Part shown: piece after piece, positions 10,538 to 39,775 of the stretch
How the letters are laid out: each line of letters opens with the position of its first letter
Position numbering within the stretch: position 1 is the first letter of the stretch
Source: Cololabis saira
Lineage: Eukaryota; Chordata; Actinopteri; Beloniformes; Belonidae
Reading direction: 5' to 3'
Length of the DNA stretch: 64,000 nt
Assembly (NCBI RefSeq): GCF_033807715.1
Contig: NC_084591.1
Location: 42,868,868-42,932,867 of the forward strand
Notes under the pieces: generated by a model
Seen by the model: only the letters and a program-made list of their open reading frames with translations
The model's database searches: none
Told to the model about the DNA's origin: nothing
Made by a program: the position numbers and the translations under genes

Positions 10538-11136
10538 CAGGGGTAGGCAAACCGCGGCTCTAGAGCCACATGCAGCTCTTTAGTGCCGCCCTAGTGGCTC
10601 CTGGAGCTTCTTCAAAAATGTTTGACCTTTTTTTTTCTTTTTTTCTCTTTTTCTCCTTTTTTCTTCTTTTTTTCTTTGTTTTCCTTTTTCTCTTTTTCTC
10701 CTTTTTTCTTCTTTTTTTCCTTTTTTCTTCTTTTTTTTCCTTTTTCTCTTTTTCTCCTTTTTTTTCTTTTTTTTTTCCTTTTTTTCTTTTTTTCCCTTTT
10801 TCTTTTTTTTTCCTTTTTCTTTTTTCCTTTTTTTTCTTTTTTTTCCTTTTTCTTTTTTCCTTTTATTTCTCTTTTTTTCTTCCTTTTTCCTTTTTTAATC
10901 TCGACATTTCAACTTTCTCGAAATTTTGACTAGTTCCTCGACATTTCGACTTTTTTCTCGACACTTCGACTTTTTTCTTGATATTTCGACTTTTTTCTCG
11001 ACACTTCGCCTTTCGCCATTTGCCTTCATTCTAAGGCTTATACAAGACTTTTCATTTTTTGTGGCTCCAGACATATTTTTTTGGGGTGTTTTTGGTCCAA
11101 AACGGCTCTTTCAACAGTTTGGGTTGCCGACCCCTG
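10538..11136. mobile_element. hAT-like miniature, CAGGGGTCGGCAACCC family, T-rich core
   Basis: The left end is CAGGGGTAGGCAAACC and the right end GGGTTGCCGACCCCTG. The flanks AACTAGTA and GAGTAGTA agree at 6 of 8 positions, a worn 8-base duplication. The interior is a long T/C-rich run followed by CTCGACATTTCGACTTTTTT iterons, the complement of the GAGAAAAAAGTC iterons in sister copies at 41,596, 47,878 and 63,141. Confidence 0.8.
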
Positions 11137-11262
11137 GAGTAGTAGATGCTGTAGCTAACAAAGGGCGTACAGTGTCGGGGTGGGAGGGATACGAAGACCC
11201 TACGAAAAGATTTTGCATGACAGCTGAGACACTAATTGTACAAAACTGTTCCAAAACTGCTG

Positions 11263-11790
11263 ATGACTGCGAATGTCAATAACACAGGGATAAAAAATCT
11301 CACATTTTCCAGTTGGAATGTACGAGGAGTAAATAATCCTGTCAAAAGAGGGAAGGTTTTGTCCCATCCTAAAACACTGGCATGTGACATGTTTTTACAG
11401 GAGACGCATCTGAATAATAACTCACATGGGAGGCTTAGGACAAAGTGGATAGCAGAAATATATCACTCTACTTTCTCATCCAAAGCAAGGGGTGCGGCAA
11501 TTTTATTTAGAAAAGGTGTTCCTTTTGTGCAGAAAAAAATATTTACTGATAAAGAGGGTCGCTATATTATAGTGATTGGAGAAATACACTATCTCTCTTC
11601 CACTAGTGAATATATACGCCCCCAATACAGACAAACCTGTATTTTTTCAAAAAGTGTTTGCATTAATACCAGATATCTCACAACCTAATTTGATAATTGG
11701 AGGGGATTTTAATAACGTTTTGGATACTTATCTTGATAGAGCCTCCACAACAAACCTCCCAAATAAAACCTCAAATTCTTGAGTTTTAAG
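11263..11790 (+). pseudogene. L1 ORF2 endonuclease fragment
   Basis: The frame from 11,263 reads LTFSSWNVRGVNNPVKRGKV and then DMFLQETHL, the start of an L1-type apurinic endonuclease (N and E active-site motifs). A frameshift near 11,590 moves the reading to LVNIYAPN and LIIGGDFNNVLD, the later endonuclease motifs. The sequence ends soon after, with no reverse transcriptase. A truncated, frameshifted 5' piece of an L1 element. Confidence 0.85.
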
Positions 11791-11799
11791 AGAAGACGA

Positions 11800-13040
11800 C
11801 AAACAGCAACCACGTCATTATTAAGTGTCAAAGCTAATATATTATCTTTATCAATTTTCACTCTAACTACACATTTTATGTTTGACTACTCACTTAAACT
11901 ATTGTATTGATTTGATCGCTTGCCAATGTACACTGAAAAAAATAAATATAAGCGAATATAAATATAACATATTTAAATCTGTGATATTAACAATTAAAAA
12001 TCAAGTTTGTTGCTTTACATGAATACATCTAGTTTTGAACTTAATCTGCATTTGTTCAAAAAACAAGACATTGTGCATTTTTTCCTTAACAAGCAGTATT
12101 TATGTAATCCCAGTAATCTTTTCAAACAAGCAATGATCTTGTTGTGTTTACTTTTCCTTCAACAAATTGAATCTATTGGGCAGATTGAACAACGTTTAGA
12201 TGAATCATGCTTTATTTGTTTAAGTAGAACACAACAGTAAAAAATATCTGTCTTGATCTACTTTAAAAAAATTAAGGTGACTTTTTCACATGAGATTTTT
12301 ATGTAGATCAAGAAAGACTAGTCTTTGTATAAACTACTCAATTTTTAGTATGTACAAAATTCCTTTGCAAGTAAAGTCAACTTAATTTTTTTTCTTTCTT
12401 TTTCTTTTTTTTTCTCCCTTTTTTATTTTTTTCATTTTTTTTCTAAGTCAACTTAATTTTGATAAATAAAGTAAACTTTACACAATTAAGTTGACTGTAC
12501 TTGCAAAATGTATTATTTACATACATAAAATGAAGTAGACTTAGGGCTGTGCGATTAATCGATTTTAAATCTAAATCGGATTTATTATTCAAGACGATGT
12601 TAAAAAAAGGAAAATCGGAAAATGGATTTTCCTTTTTTGCAGCTGGCTGCATTACAGACAGAGCTCGTCTAGTCATCTTTGTTTGGTCAAGAAAATTATA
12701 AATGTTGTCACTTTACTAAACTCAAGGAGGATTTACAGTATCTTTCAATTGCACTTCATTCCCAATAGGGAAATTTGTTAATTGCTACTTTTCTTTAAAA
12801 ATACAGATAAAATATTTGAAACAATTTATTCCATTGTCTTTTGTAGTTTTACCAAAAAAATCGAAATCGAAAATCGGGTTTTCAGAGAAAAAAATAGTGA
12901 TTTTATTTTTGTCCAAAATCGCCCAGCCCTACAAAGACTAGTCTTTCTTGATCTACATAATCTCATGCAAAAAGTTGACTTATTTTTTTTAAGTAGATCA
13001 AACACAATATTTGTATCAGTGTATTGTTGGAGTGAACGCC
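11800..13040. repeat. Inverted-repeat element with nested miniature
   Basis: The block ATGTAGATCAAGAAAGACTA at about 12,302 is inverted at about 12,938 (AGTCTTTCTTGATCTACATA). This gives a large inverted repeat whose outer limits may be ACACTGA near 11,930 and TCAGTGTA near 13,015. T-rich and AAGTTGACTT-type motifs fill the arms. A smaller element at 12,542-12,931 interrupts it. The family is unknown. Confidence 0.5.
12542..12931. mobile_element. hAT-like miniature, TAGGGCTG ends
   Basis: Ends TAGGGCTGTGCGATTAATCG and GGGCGATTTT..CAGCCCTA (on the plus strand ..AAAATCGCCCAGCCCTA) are inverted. The 8-base flanks AGTAGACT and CAAAGACT agree at 5 of 8. Subterminal AAATCG motifs repeat on both sides. 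No coding. Confidence 0.6.
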
Positions 13041-14762
13041 ATGACAACCACTTTGCACAGCTTCTTTAATATTTTAACAGTGCAAATTCAATTGACTTAA
13101 GAAACATGACATGAGATTATATTAATTGAGAACATTCTGGGCCATTGAGAAATCACCTGAGAACAAGTTAGAAAACCTCTTCAGTTCTATATGATAACGT
13201 GGAGACTTTACAACAAGTAAGGAAGCTAAATCTGCTGAAACTTTGCAAACCACACCACTGTATATGAGCATTTAAACATGTTTATCAGTCTCATTACCAT
13301 CATTAGTAAAAACAGTTACTGTACTTGACTAAACAGCAAATATACCACAGCACAGACCACTTCACACAAATGTCATGTGCATATCTTTGCTCGAAATAAA
13401 ACACCCAAGCATATTCCAAGTTTTACAACATATCAAGAGGTTAAAGTCATACAAGTGTGCAAATGTTACCATGTGGTCACAAGACAAATTGGAGTGAAGG
13501 CACCACACTTCTCACAGGATTCTCACTGAGTGATCTCAACAGTTTAAGAAAAATATAAATTAAAAAATAAGAATTACATTCACATGAAAAAAACATAATT
13601 ATCCCTGTTTATTCCCTTGTTGTCCTCCAAACAGCATTTCTTCTAAAATAACAGAGTTAATAACTGCTGGGTTTATCGTCCAAATGTGAGAAATGATCCC
13701 GACCTCATTCAGAACCTCGTCACATTCGTCTCCCTGGAATGTTTTGGTTCCATTAGTTTCAACAAATCTCCCTCGTGAAATCTATTTCTCTGCCCGTCCT
13801 CTTCCCAGACGACTGGCCGTCAACCAGATAAAGTCCCTCAGTCAGTGGATACATACGTCACAAAACATATTGGGGGTGGGGGGACTAAAAATCGACATTG
13901 CTTTCACGTTATCATGCTTGAAACTTAAACATAATTATTGAACAAATCTTTCCAACACGCTTGATTATGAAAAATATCACATCTTGGTCTATTTTTTTGA
14001 CACCGAACTTTGATCACACACAATTTTCAAAACTAAATAATCTTTCGGACATTTTACTTCAGCAAAAATAGTAGTGTGGGAAATCATTTTGTTTTAAGCT
14101 AAACCCTCCGAAATAGTGAACAGAGGAAAAAAAAGAGGAAACACTTTCCATTGTTGAGAACCCTGTATAAAAGTATAAAAATCATCTATGTCTAACTAAC
14201 ATACTAATTAAAGAAAGAGAAATAATAAAACATCAGTGTAGCCTATTTCAGTGGCTCCTAAACAGTAATACTGGAAAATGATGCACATTAAAATAAGAAT
14301 TTCTGAGCCACTATTAGATCTAGATTACTATTAAACCAAATAAACCTGCTGATAGTGGGGCAGTTGTTCCTCATGGAGGATGTTTGACCTCAGAAACACA
14401 CCCCAAATAATAATAACAAAACAACAGCATCACAAACCTCACAAACAGAAGTCCATTGTAAAACCAGTTGTTCGTGTACAAAGCCTTTTCTTGCGATAGA
14501 AGCAGGTGAATCAATAACAGGAATCCACTCAGTTTCAAATCAAGTCCTTATTTTTGACACAGATAACATCGATAAGATCCAACAAAAAAAACCCCCAGAG
14601 ATCTTTAAGAACAAAAAGCTGAAAAGAAAAATGAGATCCTGACTCTCTTGGCCTCCAGATTGTGTCAAAAGATGATTGGCATTAGTACTAAATTTTATGA
14701 GACCAATAAACATTGAAGAAAACATCTGTAACACTAGCAACCCTGTTCCTCTAACAGTTATG

Positions 14763-14856
<94 letters not shown>

Positions 14857-16241
14857 TAATATTTGTATGTGTGTTGAACTGTGGACCTATTTTGTTTTAA
14901 ACCTAAAAAAAATAAAATAGATAAATTACAGAATAGATCTACATTAGGAGACACAATGCAGATACCTTTTAATGTAAGAAAAAAATATATCCTCATTTAA
15001 AATCAGAAAATCCATCTCATTTGTCATCCTAAATTGCTGTATTTCATTAAATGCATAAATGTTGCAATGCCAGCGTCACCGTTTTTGCGTGACACTGATA
15101 ACCAAACCTTGAGTTCACAAACGTGTGTTCACAGCACTGAACTGAACGGTTACTGTACAACACGTGAACCGGTTTATCACCAGTCCCACACAGAAGAGAG
15201 CACATTAAACACTGCTGTTCCACACAGATGCATATTGGTTGGTTTATATGGAATTACAAGAAATTAATTGTTGGTAGAGTGCATCTTCATCAACTGTCTC
15301 ATAGGTTTAAAAAAAAACAAAAAAAAACAGTATGTACTCAAGTACAAGGGCGCTATTTAAGGAAATTGCAGATGATCTAAAAAAGGTTCCAGAAAGTCTT
15401 GAATATTCTTCCTCCACTGTGAACATAGGAGTATAGTGTGTTCTATTTAAAATCTAAAGTCAACCACTACCTGGGATATGTTTTGAAAAGTTATAGCCAA
15501 TTTTTAATTGTCTATGTCAAGGTAATCTGTGTAGCATTTCTTATGGCTGAAAAGCAATTCCATACCTGGAGAAGTGTTTCTGGATAAGACTAATGCCTGA
15601 ATCAAAAAATCAAACCCGTGCTGCGTTTACTACTGTACATTTAAATTATCAGCACGTATCTAGCATGATGCCTCCTCCTGGCAGAGGGTTTCTCCTAAAA
15701 AAGGAGCAAAATAAAAAACAAAATCAGCCCAACATTGTTGAAATTGCACAAAACTCTGCATAATTACTTTTATATGTAAATGTAGCTAGTCTAAAGACAG
15801 TTTCCTAAACTGCACAAGTGTGACATCAATACTCTCCTGAGATTACCCATTAAGAAATTCCCCTGATAAGAGAAAGAAATCAACATGAAAGCAGGGCAGA
15901 GAACTGATATATCACAATAATATCCACTTCACAGCCAACACTAACACTGCTATGAAAGAAGCTCTAAATGTTGCAGTCTAGTCTAGTACATCAGTGTGGA
16001 TGGTGAGGGACAAATACAGTCAAATCAAAATTTACAGATCTAGAAAAAGAAACACATCAAATTTGAAATTCTTCCAACCACTGAACTGTGAAATGGGAAT
16101 TGATCAATGTTCCCCCAACAGTCTAGTCTGCAGGGAGAAGTACAGTACAGTAGTCCTTGCCTATATTTTGGAAAACGTTGAATAGCATTGGGGGAAAAAC
16201 AAAAACAGCTCAGCTACAACCGAGGATACTGGAAAACTGAA
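13041..16241. other. Gene-free, mostly non-repetitive; probable 3' side of gene 1
   Basis: About 3.2 kb with no recognised mobile element and no exon, lying just downstream of the minus-strand stop at 16,242. The simplest reading is a long 3' UTR plus flank of the pseudophosphatase gene. Candidate minus-strand poly(A) signals (TTTATT on the plus strand) occur, for example near 13,607, but I cannot choose one. The only simple repeat is at 14,765-14,852. Confidence 0.4.
14765..14852. repeat. Poly(A) then (TA)n microsatellite
   Basis: A run of about 33 A is followed by about 27 TA units. It looks like an expanded A-rich tail but has no recognisable element attached. Confidence 0.95.
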
Positions 16242-34457
<18,216 letters not shown>

Positions 34458-34535
34458 GTTCCTGCTGACATGTGATCCATGCTCAGAACCAGGCGGCCCG
34501 GCATCCTCTCCTCCAAACCTCCAAACCTTCACCAA

Positions 34536-34985
34536 ACCTGCAGCTCATTCAGCAGCACATTAGCCACACTAGCTGCAATACTAGCCAGCAAGACCTTCAT
34601 CATGATGCTGATCTGCTGCAGGACCTAGTTCTGGACTCCAGCTAGTGAATTAACTCAACCGTAGCATGCACGACCATTATCAATACGGATTTTGACCAAT
34701 GTCAGCCTTAAAAAGGGCTGAGTAGCTGTAATGTGAGGGAGCTAATCGCGCTGGTTTAGCAGCACAGCCATGATGAGAGAGCCGGGTTTTAGCGCCGAGC
34801 CTCGGTTACACCACCATGCTGCTCCTCCGCTGGCTCACAGCGCCAGCCCCGGGTCATGTGAAGGTCCAGCGGGGGAATAATAACCCGGTATCCAGATGTG
34901 GAGCAGCAGCAGCAGCTGCAGGAACAGCTGCAGCACCGGGAGACTGGGGCAGCGAGCCCTCAACGTGGTCTCGCAGGAGACGTGA
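34536..34985 (-). promoter_or_regulatory. Probable 5' UTR and promoter region of gene 1
   Basis: Upstream of the proposed start, 34,740-34,985 is clearly more GC- and CpG-rich than its surroundings (AGCGCCGAGCCTCGG, CAGCGCCAGCCCCGGG, AGCGGGGGAATAATAACCCGG). This is what a vertebrate CpG-type promoter looks like next to a first exon. No TATA box is obvious. It ends at a palindromic MITE at 35,012. Function is inferred from position and composition only. Confidence 0.45.
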
Positions 34986-35011
34986 CGCTCAATAACCCCG
35001 AAAGTTATATA

Positions 35012-35377
35012 CAGGACTGTCTCAGAAAATTAGAATATTGTGATAAAGTTCTTTATTTTCTGTAATGCAATTAAAAAAAACAAAAATGTCATACATTCTG
35101 GATTCATTACACATCAACTGAAATATTGCAAGCCTTTTATTATTTTAATATTGCTGATTATGGTTTACAGTTTAAGATTAAGATTCCCAGAATATTCAAA
35201 TTTTTGGAGATAGGATATTTGAGTTTTCTTAAACTGTAAGCCATGATCAGCAATATTAAAATAATAAAAGGCTTGCGATATTTCAATTGATTTGTAATGA
35301 ATCCAGAATGTATGACATTTTTGTTTTTGTAATTGCATTACAGAAAATCACAATATTCAAATTTTCTGAGACAGTCG
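35012..35377. mobile_element. Palindromic MITE, TA-flanked, 366 bp (copy 2)
   Basis: Same family as 32,491-32,857, starting CAGGACTGTCTCAG and ending CTGAGACAGTCG, with TA on both sides. It lies just upstream of the proposed promoter of gene 1. Confidence 0.85.
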
Positions 35378-35489
35378 TATGTAACAATATCTTTATGAAT
35401 CTGCTCAGCCTTTAATTATATACCTTTGTTAAATGTAATAATTGTTCCTCAAACTGCAGTGTTCATGAGGACAATTGAACCTCACCTAC

Positions 35490-35725
35490 TTACTTTTTTT
35501 TTTTTAATTTCTTTTATCAATCCCACAATGGGGAGATTCTTTCTCTGCATTTAACCCATTTTCTAGTCGAACTAGTGGCAGTGGTCTGCCATTTGCACGG
35601 CACCCGGGGAGCAGTAATGGATAAGGGCCTTGCTCAGGGGCCCAAAGTGGTTGCAATCCAGGGGCTTGAACCTGGGTCCTCCAGCCCTCCATATCCGTTT
35701 TATCCTTTGCAGGATAAACCAAATG
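35490..35725 (-). repeat. SINE-like repeat
   Basis: On the minus strand it starts TGGTTTATCCTGCAAAGG and has a box-B-like GGTTCAAGCCC. It continues with the GGGGAGCAGT and ACTGCCACTAGTT phrases seen in fish SINE bodies, and ends in an A-rich tail (T run at 35,490-35,502 on the plus strand). The tRNA origin is probable, not certain. Confidence 0.6.
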
Positions 35726-38015
35726 ACATTTTCTATGGTTAAGACCATAGATTTACATGAACGTATTGCTGAAGTACATGCTCAACACTCATACTACAAA
35801 TAAATGTAAGACAAGCAACCAACTAACAATAACCCCACAGATAGACATGAGTCTACAAACGCCGTACTACACTGATGCTCCAATCAGAGTGCACCTCACA
35901 TGCCAATGTAACACCACATGTTAACTTTCATCATTTCCATCATACATGGCCTGTCTGAGGACTACATGCAAAACTATTACAGCGTATGACTTAATCAAAC
36001 ATGACTACTGAATGGGCTGATGTGAAGGTAGGGAACAGCACATTAATAAAATAGCAATGTGTAGGCTGTTAGATTTAAGGTTGTTAAGTTGTTAATGCAC
36101 TCACTCACAGAAATTATCCCTTAGCTTAGTCTATGCATGAATGTTACTTAAACTGTTCAGAGTTGTGCTGCAGTTGCTGCAAGTAATGTGTCATGCCACT
36201 TTAAATGGAGATTGCCACTATTCCAGAAATTAAGCACCAAAAAAGCTTGATTTAACATACTAATTCAAATGAATGTAAATGAGTGTATAACTAGCTGCAT
36301 GAAATACAGTTTTGGTGCCACACTTCAGGGATAATTCAAAATGCTTGTAAAATACATTTATTACGTTTCCATTTAGTAATGAAAAAAATCTTTACGTCTT
36401 TCTTTTAAGATAAATCTTTCCAAGAATAATGAGGGTGGATGTGTAGAACCTCTTACGTTTCTATTTATGCAGTCACTTTAGCATTAGGCACATCCTATTC
36501 ACAATTGAAATTTCTGGGCAGGGGGAATACACCTACAGATGGAGACTTATGTGATCTTAATTAAGTCAATAATGTTTGCAATTCAAGACAGAGGGAATTG
36601 TATGTCATGTAAATGTCCTGCCAGTCTAAACGCAGGGTTTAAGATTTCACCTCCATCGGGTGTTTGGCGATCCATTAACTTTCCTTTACCAGTTTAAAGT
36701 TTACTTCTAAATTGGTCAGACCTTAACAGAGAATGTTATACTGACCAAAAATTGTCATTGCAGTCACTTATCTAACAAAAATGTTCAAATTTTCTTCAAA
36801 TAAACACTTTTGTAAAAGCCATACACGCTATTTTACAACATACACACCTACAAACCAGTTTTTAGATATTCTTGGTCTTTACATTTTCTTTTAAAAAGCA
36901 GACACGCGCTTGTCTTGACATTAATCATGTTGCAGCAAAACAGAAAATTACTTTTTACTTACACAGACAACAAAAATAATTTGTACTTTTACCATTATGT
37001 CATTCAAATAATTTTAAATGTAAGAGTCACAGTTTTTTTTTTTGTAATTTATTCTATATTATTGTTCTTTTTTGTATACGGTTTTGATATCCCCCAAGGC
37101 TCTTCTCTCGTTGCATAGCATTGTCACTTAACCTTCCTTTTAAATAGAGAATTATCTTTTTAAATAACCAAGCATTTTATTCACATACTACAAAACACTA
37201 GCAGATAATATTATTTGACGTATTACCGCATTATTACTTTAACATATCTACTTACCGTGTGTGTGTCTGAGGCCCTGAAGACAAATACATTTGAGCTTGC
37301 ATCCCCCTGCTTCTTTCTCTTCCTCTTGTGTTTAATTGGATGGAAGGTCCTGTTTCCAGGTCTCCTGGTAACCCAGTGAACTGCTGATGTCACCGCGCTC
37401 CTTAATGAAGTGTGAGTGTGTATAGCTGCCTTTGTCAATAAGCAGGGAGGGAAATTCAGGGCAGATAAGCCTGTCAGTAAAGACTTGCCTCTGTGATCAG
37501 AAAGCACTCATCTTATTTGGCCTCCAAGCACTTTATCACAGCTTCTATTATAATCTCAAACTATGATCACATCACCTTGTTCATTTAAATCACGTGTTTT
37601 CTGCACTTACTTGAACCTACACCTTAACAATAAGGTCATTTTACAAACATTTATAATACAAAGGATGATACATATGAGTATTTACAATAGCCTATAAACT
37701 CACAAAAAGATGTAGTCAAATGTAAATAGTGAAAGCAAAGTGATATCTTGCAATTGAAGTTAATGCTTTAAATTCAGGGGTTAGTTAGAAATTGAAAGAC
37801 AATTATTTTCTAAGAAAGAAGGGCAGCAGGTACAGCTATGCTTGACATCTGGTACAGGAGCTCCATAAGATAAATAAACAGCCTATACTTTCACCACTGT
37901 CATGGCTTGTAGTTTTTATGTGAGCTACTGGTTTTTTTGATAGCTCTCTGTTTTCTTATATTAATTGCCATTGTAAATTCCCTAACCCTTATTTATGATG
38001 TTAGTTCCTTATTCA
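35726..38015. other. Gene-free stretch upstream of gene 1
   Basis: About 2.3 kb, AT-rich, with no recognised repeat. One feature stands out: on the minus strand a strong donor-like ACACG/GTAAGTAG at 37,251-37,258 closes an open frame from 37,507. It could be an upstream, perhaps non-coding, exon of gene 1 or chance. Confidence 0.35.
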
Positions 38016-38019
38016 ACTT

Positions 38020-38300
38020 AATTTTATTTATATAGCGTCTATTACAATACAAGTTGTGTCCAGGTGCTTTCCAGAGACCCAGAACATGACCCCCGAACAA
38101 TTATTACATAAACAATGGCAGGTAAAATCCCCTTTTAGTGGAAGAAAAACCTAAAAGTCATACATTGGCCAGAAAGAAAAATCCCTTTATCAGGGAAGAA
38201 ACCTTGATCAGGACCTGGATCGCAAGGGGGGGGGCCCTCCTGCCAAAGACCAATCGAGTGGAGCAGGGAATGGGGGATCAGAAAGAGAATATGTCACTGG
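38020..38300. repeat. Dispersed repeat, TATATAGCGTCTATTACAA family
   Basis: TTTATATAGCGTCTATTAC, GCTTTCCAGAGACCCAGAAC and AAACCTTGATCAGGACC are landmarks of a common fish repeat. A shorter piece of the same family interrupts the DIRS element at about 54,493-54,600. Confidence 0.65.
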
Positions 38301-38394
38301 TGTCTGTGTAGACCAGGGGTGGCCAACCCGCGGCTCGGGAGCCGTATGCGGCTCTTTTCCCGGTGTCATGCGGCTCTTGCGACTTTATTTGATG

Positions 38395-38520
38395 GTGCAG
38401 TGAAAGGCAGACACGTAGGAAGTCGGGGCAAAATATGCCGCGACTGGAATCGAACCCGCGTCGCTGTACTGGGGAAGGTTTACATAAGTCGCCTGCTCAA
38501 CCCGTTGATCTATACGGGCG
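38395..38520 (-). repeat. tRNA-like SINE head
   Basis: Minus strand: a box-A-like TAGATCAACGGG at about 38,511-38,500 and box B GGTTCGATTCC at about 38,454-38,444, with tRNA-like spacing. No stable 7-base acceptor stem is evident, so this is a SINE head or tRNA relic, not a tRNA gene. Confidence 0.55.
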
Positions 38521-38545
38521 CTCGTGTTTGTGACGGAAATGAGGG

Positions 38546-38773
38546 TGTGGCAGGGTGGAGGTGCAGCCACTCAGGTGATTGGGCACAGGTGGGCCCCATC
38601 AACCTCTCTACCCTGCCTGCCTTCATAAGGAGTGGCTGCACACCAGCAAGAGGTCTCTGCTGAAGGTGTTGGTGCACGTGTGTCTGCAGTGAGAGTGAAT
38701 AAACCGGTTCCTGCACAAAACCCTGGTGTCCTCTGTCCTGTCGGTCGGCCCCAGTGGCAACGAGCTTGCTACA
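38546..38773 (+). repeat. 5' LTR of the miniature element
   Basis: 228 bases, TG..CA boundaries, containing AATAAA near 38,698. It is nearly identical to the right LTR, so the insertion is fairly recent. Confidence 0.9.
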
Positions 38774-38800
38774 CTGGCGCCCAACGTGGGGCCGGACAGG

Positions 38801-39070
38801 ATGGAGGAGGGATGCGGGGAGTGGGCCCTGGAGGCGCTGGCCCAGGCGCTGGCAGGCCTGGTAGCCCTTTTGCAGGGCCAGGGGGAGCAGCAGGTCGCAG
38901 TGCTGGAGGCGCTGGTGGCGCAGCAGCCGACAGGCCGTGAGGCGGCGGCTGCGGGCCGCCAAGCAACGGCTCCCGAGGCGGCCCCATCGACGGCGGGACC
39001 TGCAGCGCGACCCACCCCGGCGCCACGACAGAGGTACGTCACGGAGATGGAGGCGGAAGCGGAGGCATAG
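38801..39070 (+). CDS. Short gag-like frame in the miniature LTR element
   Basis: Starts just after the primer-binding site (MEEGCGEWALEALAQALAGL) and runs about 90 codons: a helical LVALLQGQGEQQVAVLEALV segment, an Ala/Pro-rich part, then QRYVTEMEAEAEA and a stop. It has the position and flavour of the N-terminus of Ty3-type Gag. No zinc knuckle, protease or polymerase follows. Whether it is translated is unknown. GC-rich shadow frames overlap it on both strands. Confidence 0.45.
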   Translation: MEEGCGEWALEALAQALAGLVALLQGQGEQQVAVLEALVAQQPTGREAAAAGRQATAPEAAPSTAGPAARPTPAPRQRYVTEMEAEAEA

Positions 39071-39415
39071 ACGGAGGCGGAGACGGAGGCAGAGACAGAG
39101 GCGGAGACGGAGGTTGCGGAGATGGAGGTCGCCGAGGCGGAGACGGACCAGCGGCCGGAGCAATGCTGCGTCATGGATGGGGTGGTCCTGGCCCTCCCCC
39201 CCCGGCCAGGGCCGCGGATGCCGTCTGGCCCCAGGCCACCCTGGGCCCAGTCCCGAGAGCGGCCCTATCGGCGGTCAGCCTGTCGCCGAGGGCGACCTCC
39301 CGATCGGTCTCGGTGGTCGGCCGAACCGGGAAGGCCCGGAGGTGCTCCGAGGGGGGGGGGGGGGGGGAGTTGGCTAAGCCGGATGGACCCCGGCCTGAGT
39401 GTGGCGATGGGGGAG

Positions 39416-39642
39416 TGTGGCAGGGTGGAGGAGCAGCCACTCAGTTGATTGGGCGCAGGTGTGCCCAATCAACCTCTCCACCCTGCCTGCCTTCATAAGG
39501 AGTGGCTGCACAGCAGCAAGGGGTCTCTGCTGAAGGTGTTGGTGCACGTGTGTCTGCAGTGAGAGTGAATAAACCGGTCCCTGCACAAAACCCTGTTTCC
39601 TCTGTCCTGTCGGTCGGCCCACGTGGCAACGAGCGTGCTACA
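39416..39642 (+). repeat. 3' LTR of the miniature element
   Basis: 227 bases. It differs from the left LTR by a few substitutions and is followed by the GAGGG duplication. Confidence 0.9.
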
Positions 39643-39775
39643 GAGGGAAAAAAATCCCCTCTCAAAATGGCAGGAAAAAGTGCACGGCCAAACGAAAATA
39701 TGAAGATGAACACAGGACGTTTTTAACAGAGTTGGAGAGTTTAATATGTATAATATAAATTAAATATTAATATTT

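Larger units (their letters stand above)
38546..39642 (+). mobile_element. Miniature LTR retrotransposon (TRIM-like), 1,097 bp
   Basis: Two direct LTRs of about 228 bases (38,546-38,773 and 39,416-39,642) both start TGTGGCAGGGTGGAG and end GCTACA. Perfect GAGGG duplications flank the element (38,541-38,545 and 39,643-39,647). One base after the left LTR is TGGCGCCCAACGTGGGGC (38,775-38,792), a primer-binding site complementary to a lysine tRNA. A G-rich run precedes the right LTR. The 640-base interior has only a short gag-like frame, so enzymes must come from another element. Confidence 0.92.
38314..39775 (+). mobile_element. Old hAT (ZBED-like transposase) remnant with two nested elements
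   Basis: Left terminus CAGGGGTGGCCAACCCGCGG at 38,314. A SINE-like tRNA segment (38,395-38,520) and a miniature LTR element (38,546-39,642) interrupt it. After the second one the sequence reads a short transposase N-terminus in one frame, KRKYEDEHRTFLTELESL (about 39,690-39,745), which resembles the start of ZBED5/GTF2IRD2-type hAT proteins. It then stops. The remainder of the transposase is absent. Confidence 0.55.

Noticed and set aside
38395..38520. A functional tRNA gene
   Set aside because: Box A and box B are recognisable, but the acceptor and other stems do not pair properly. It is a SINE head or relic.
38937..39377. Arg-rich and Ala/Pro-rich open frames
   Set aside because: GC-rich simple repeats (GGAGGCGGAGAC type) in the miniature LTR element yield long frames on both strands with no conserved motif.
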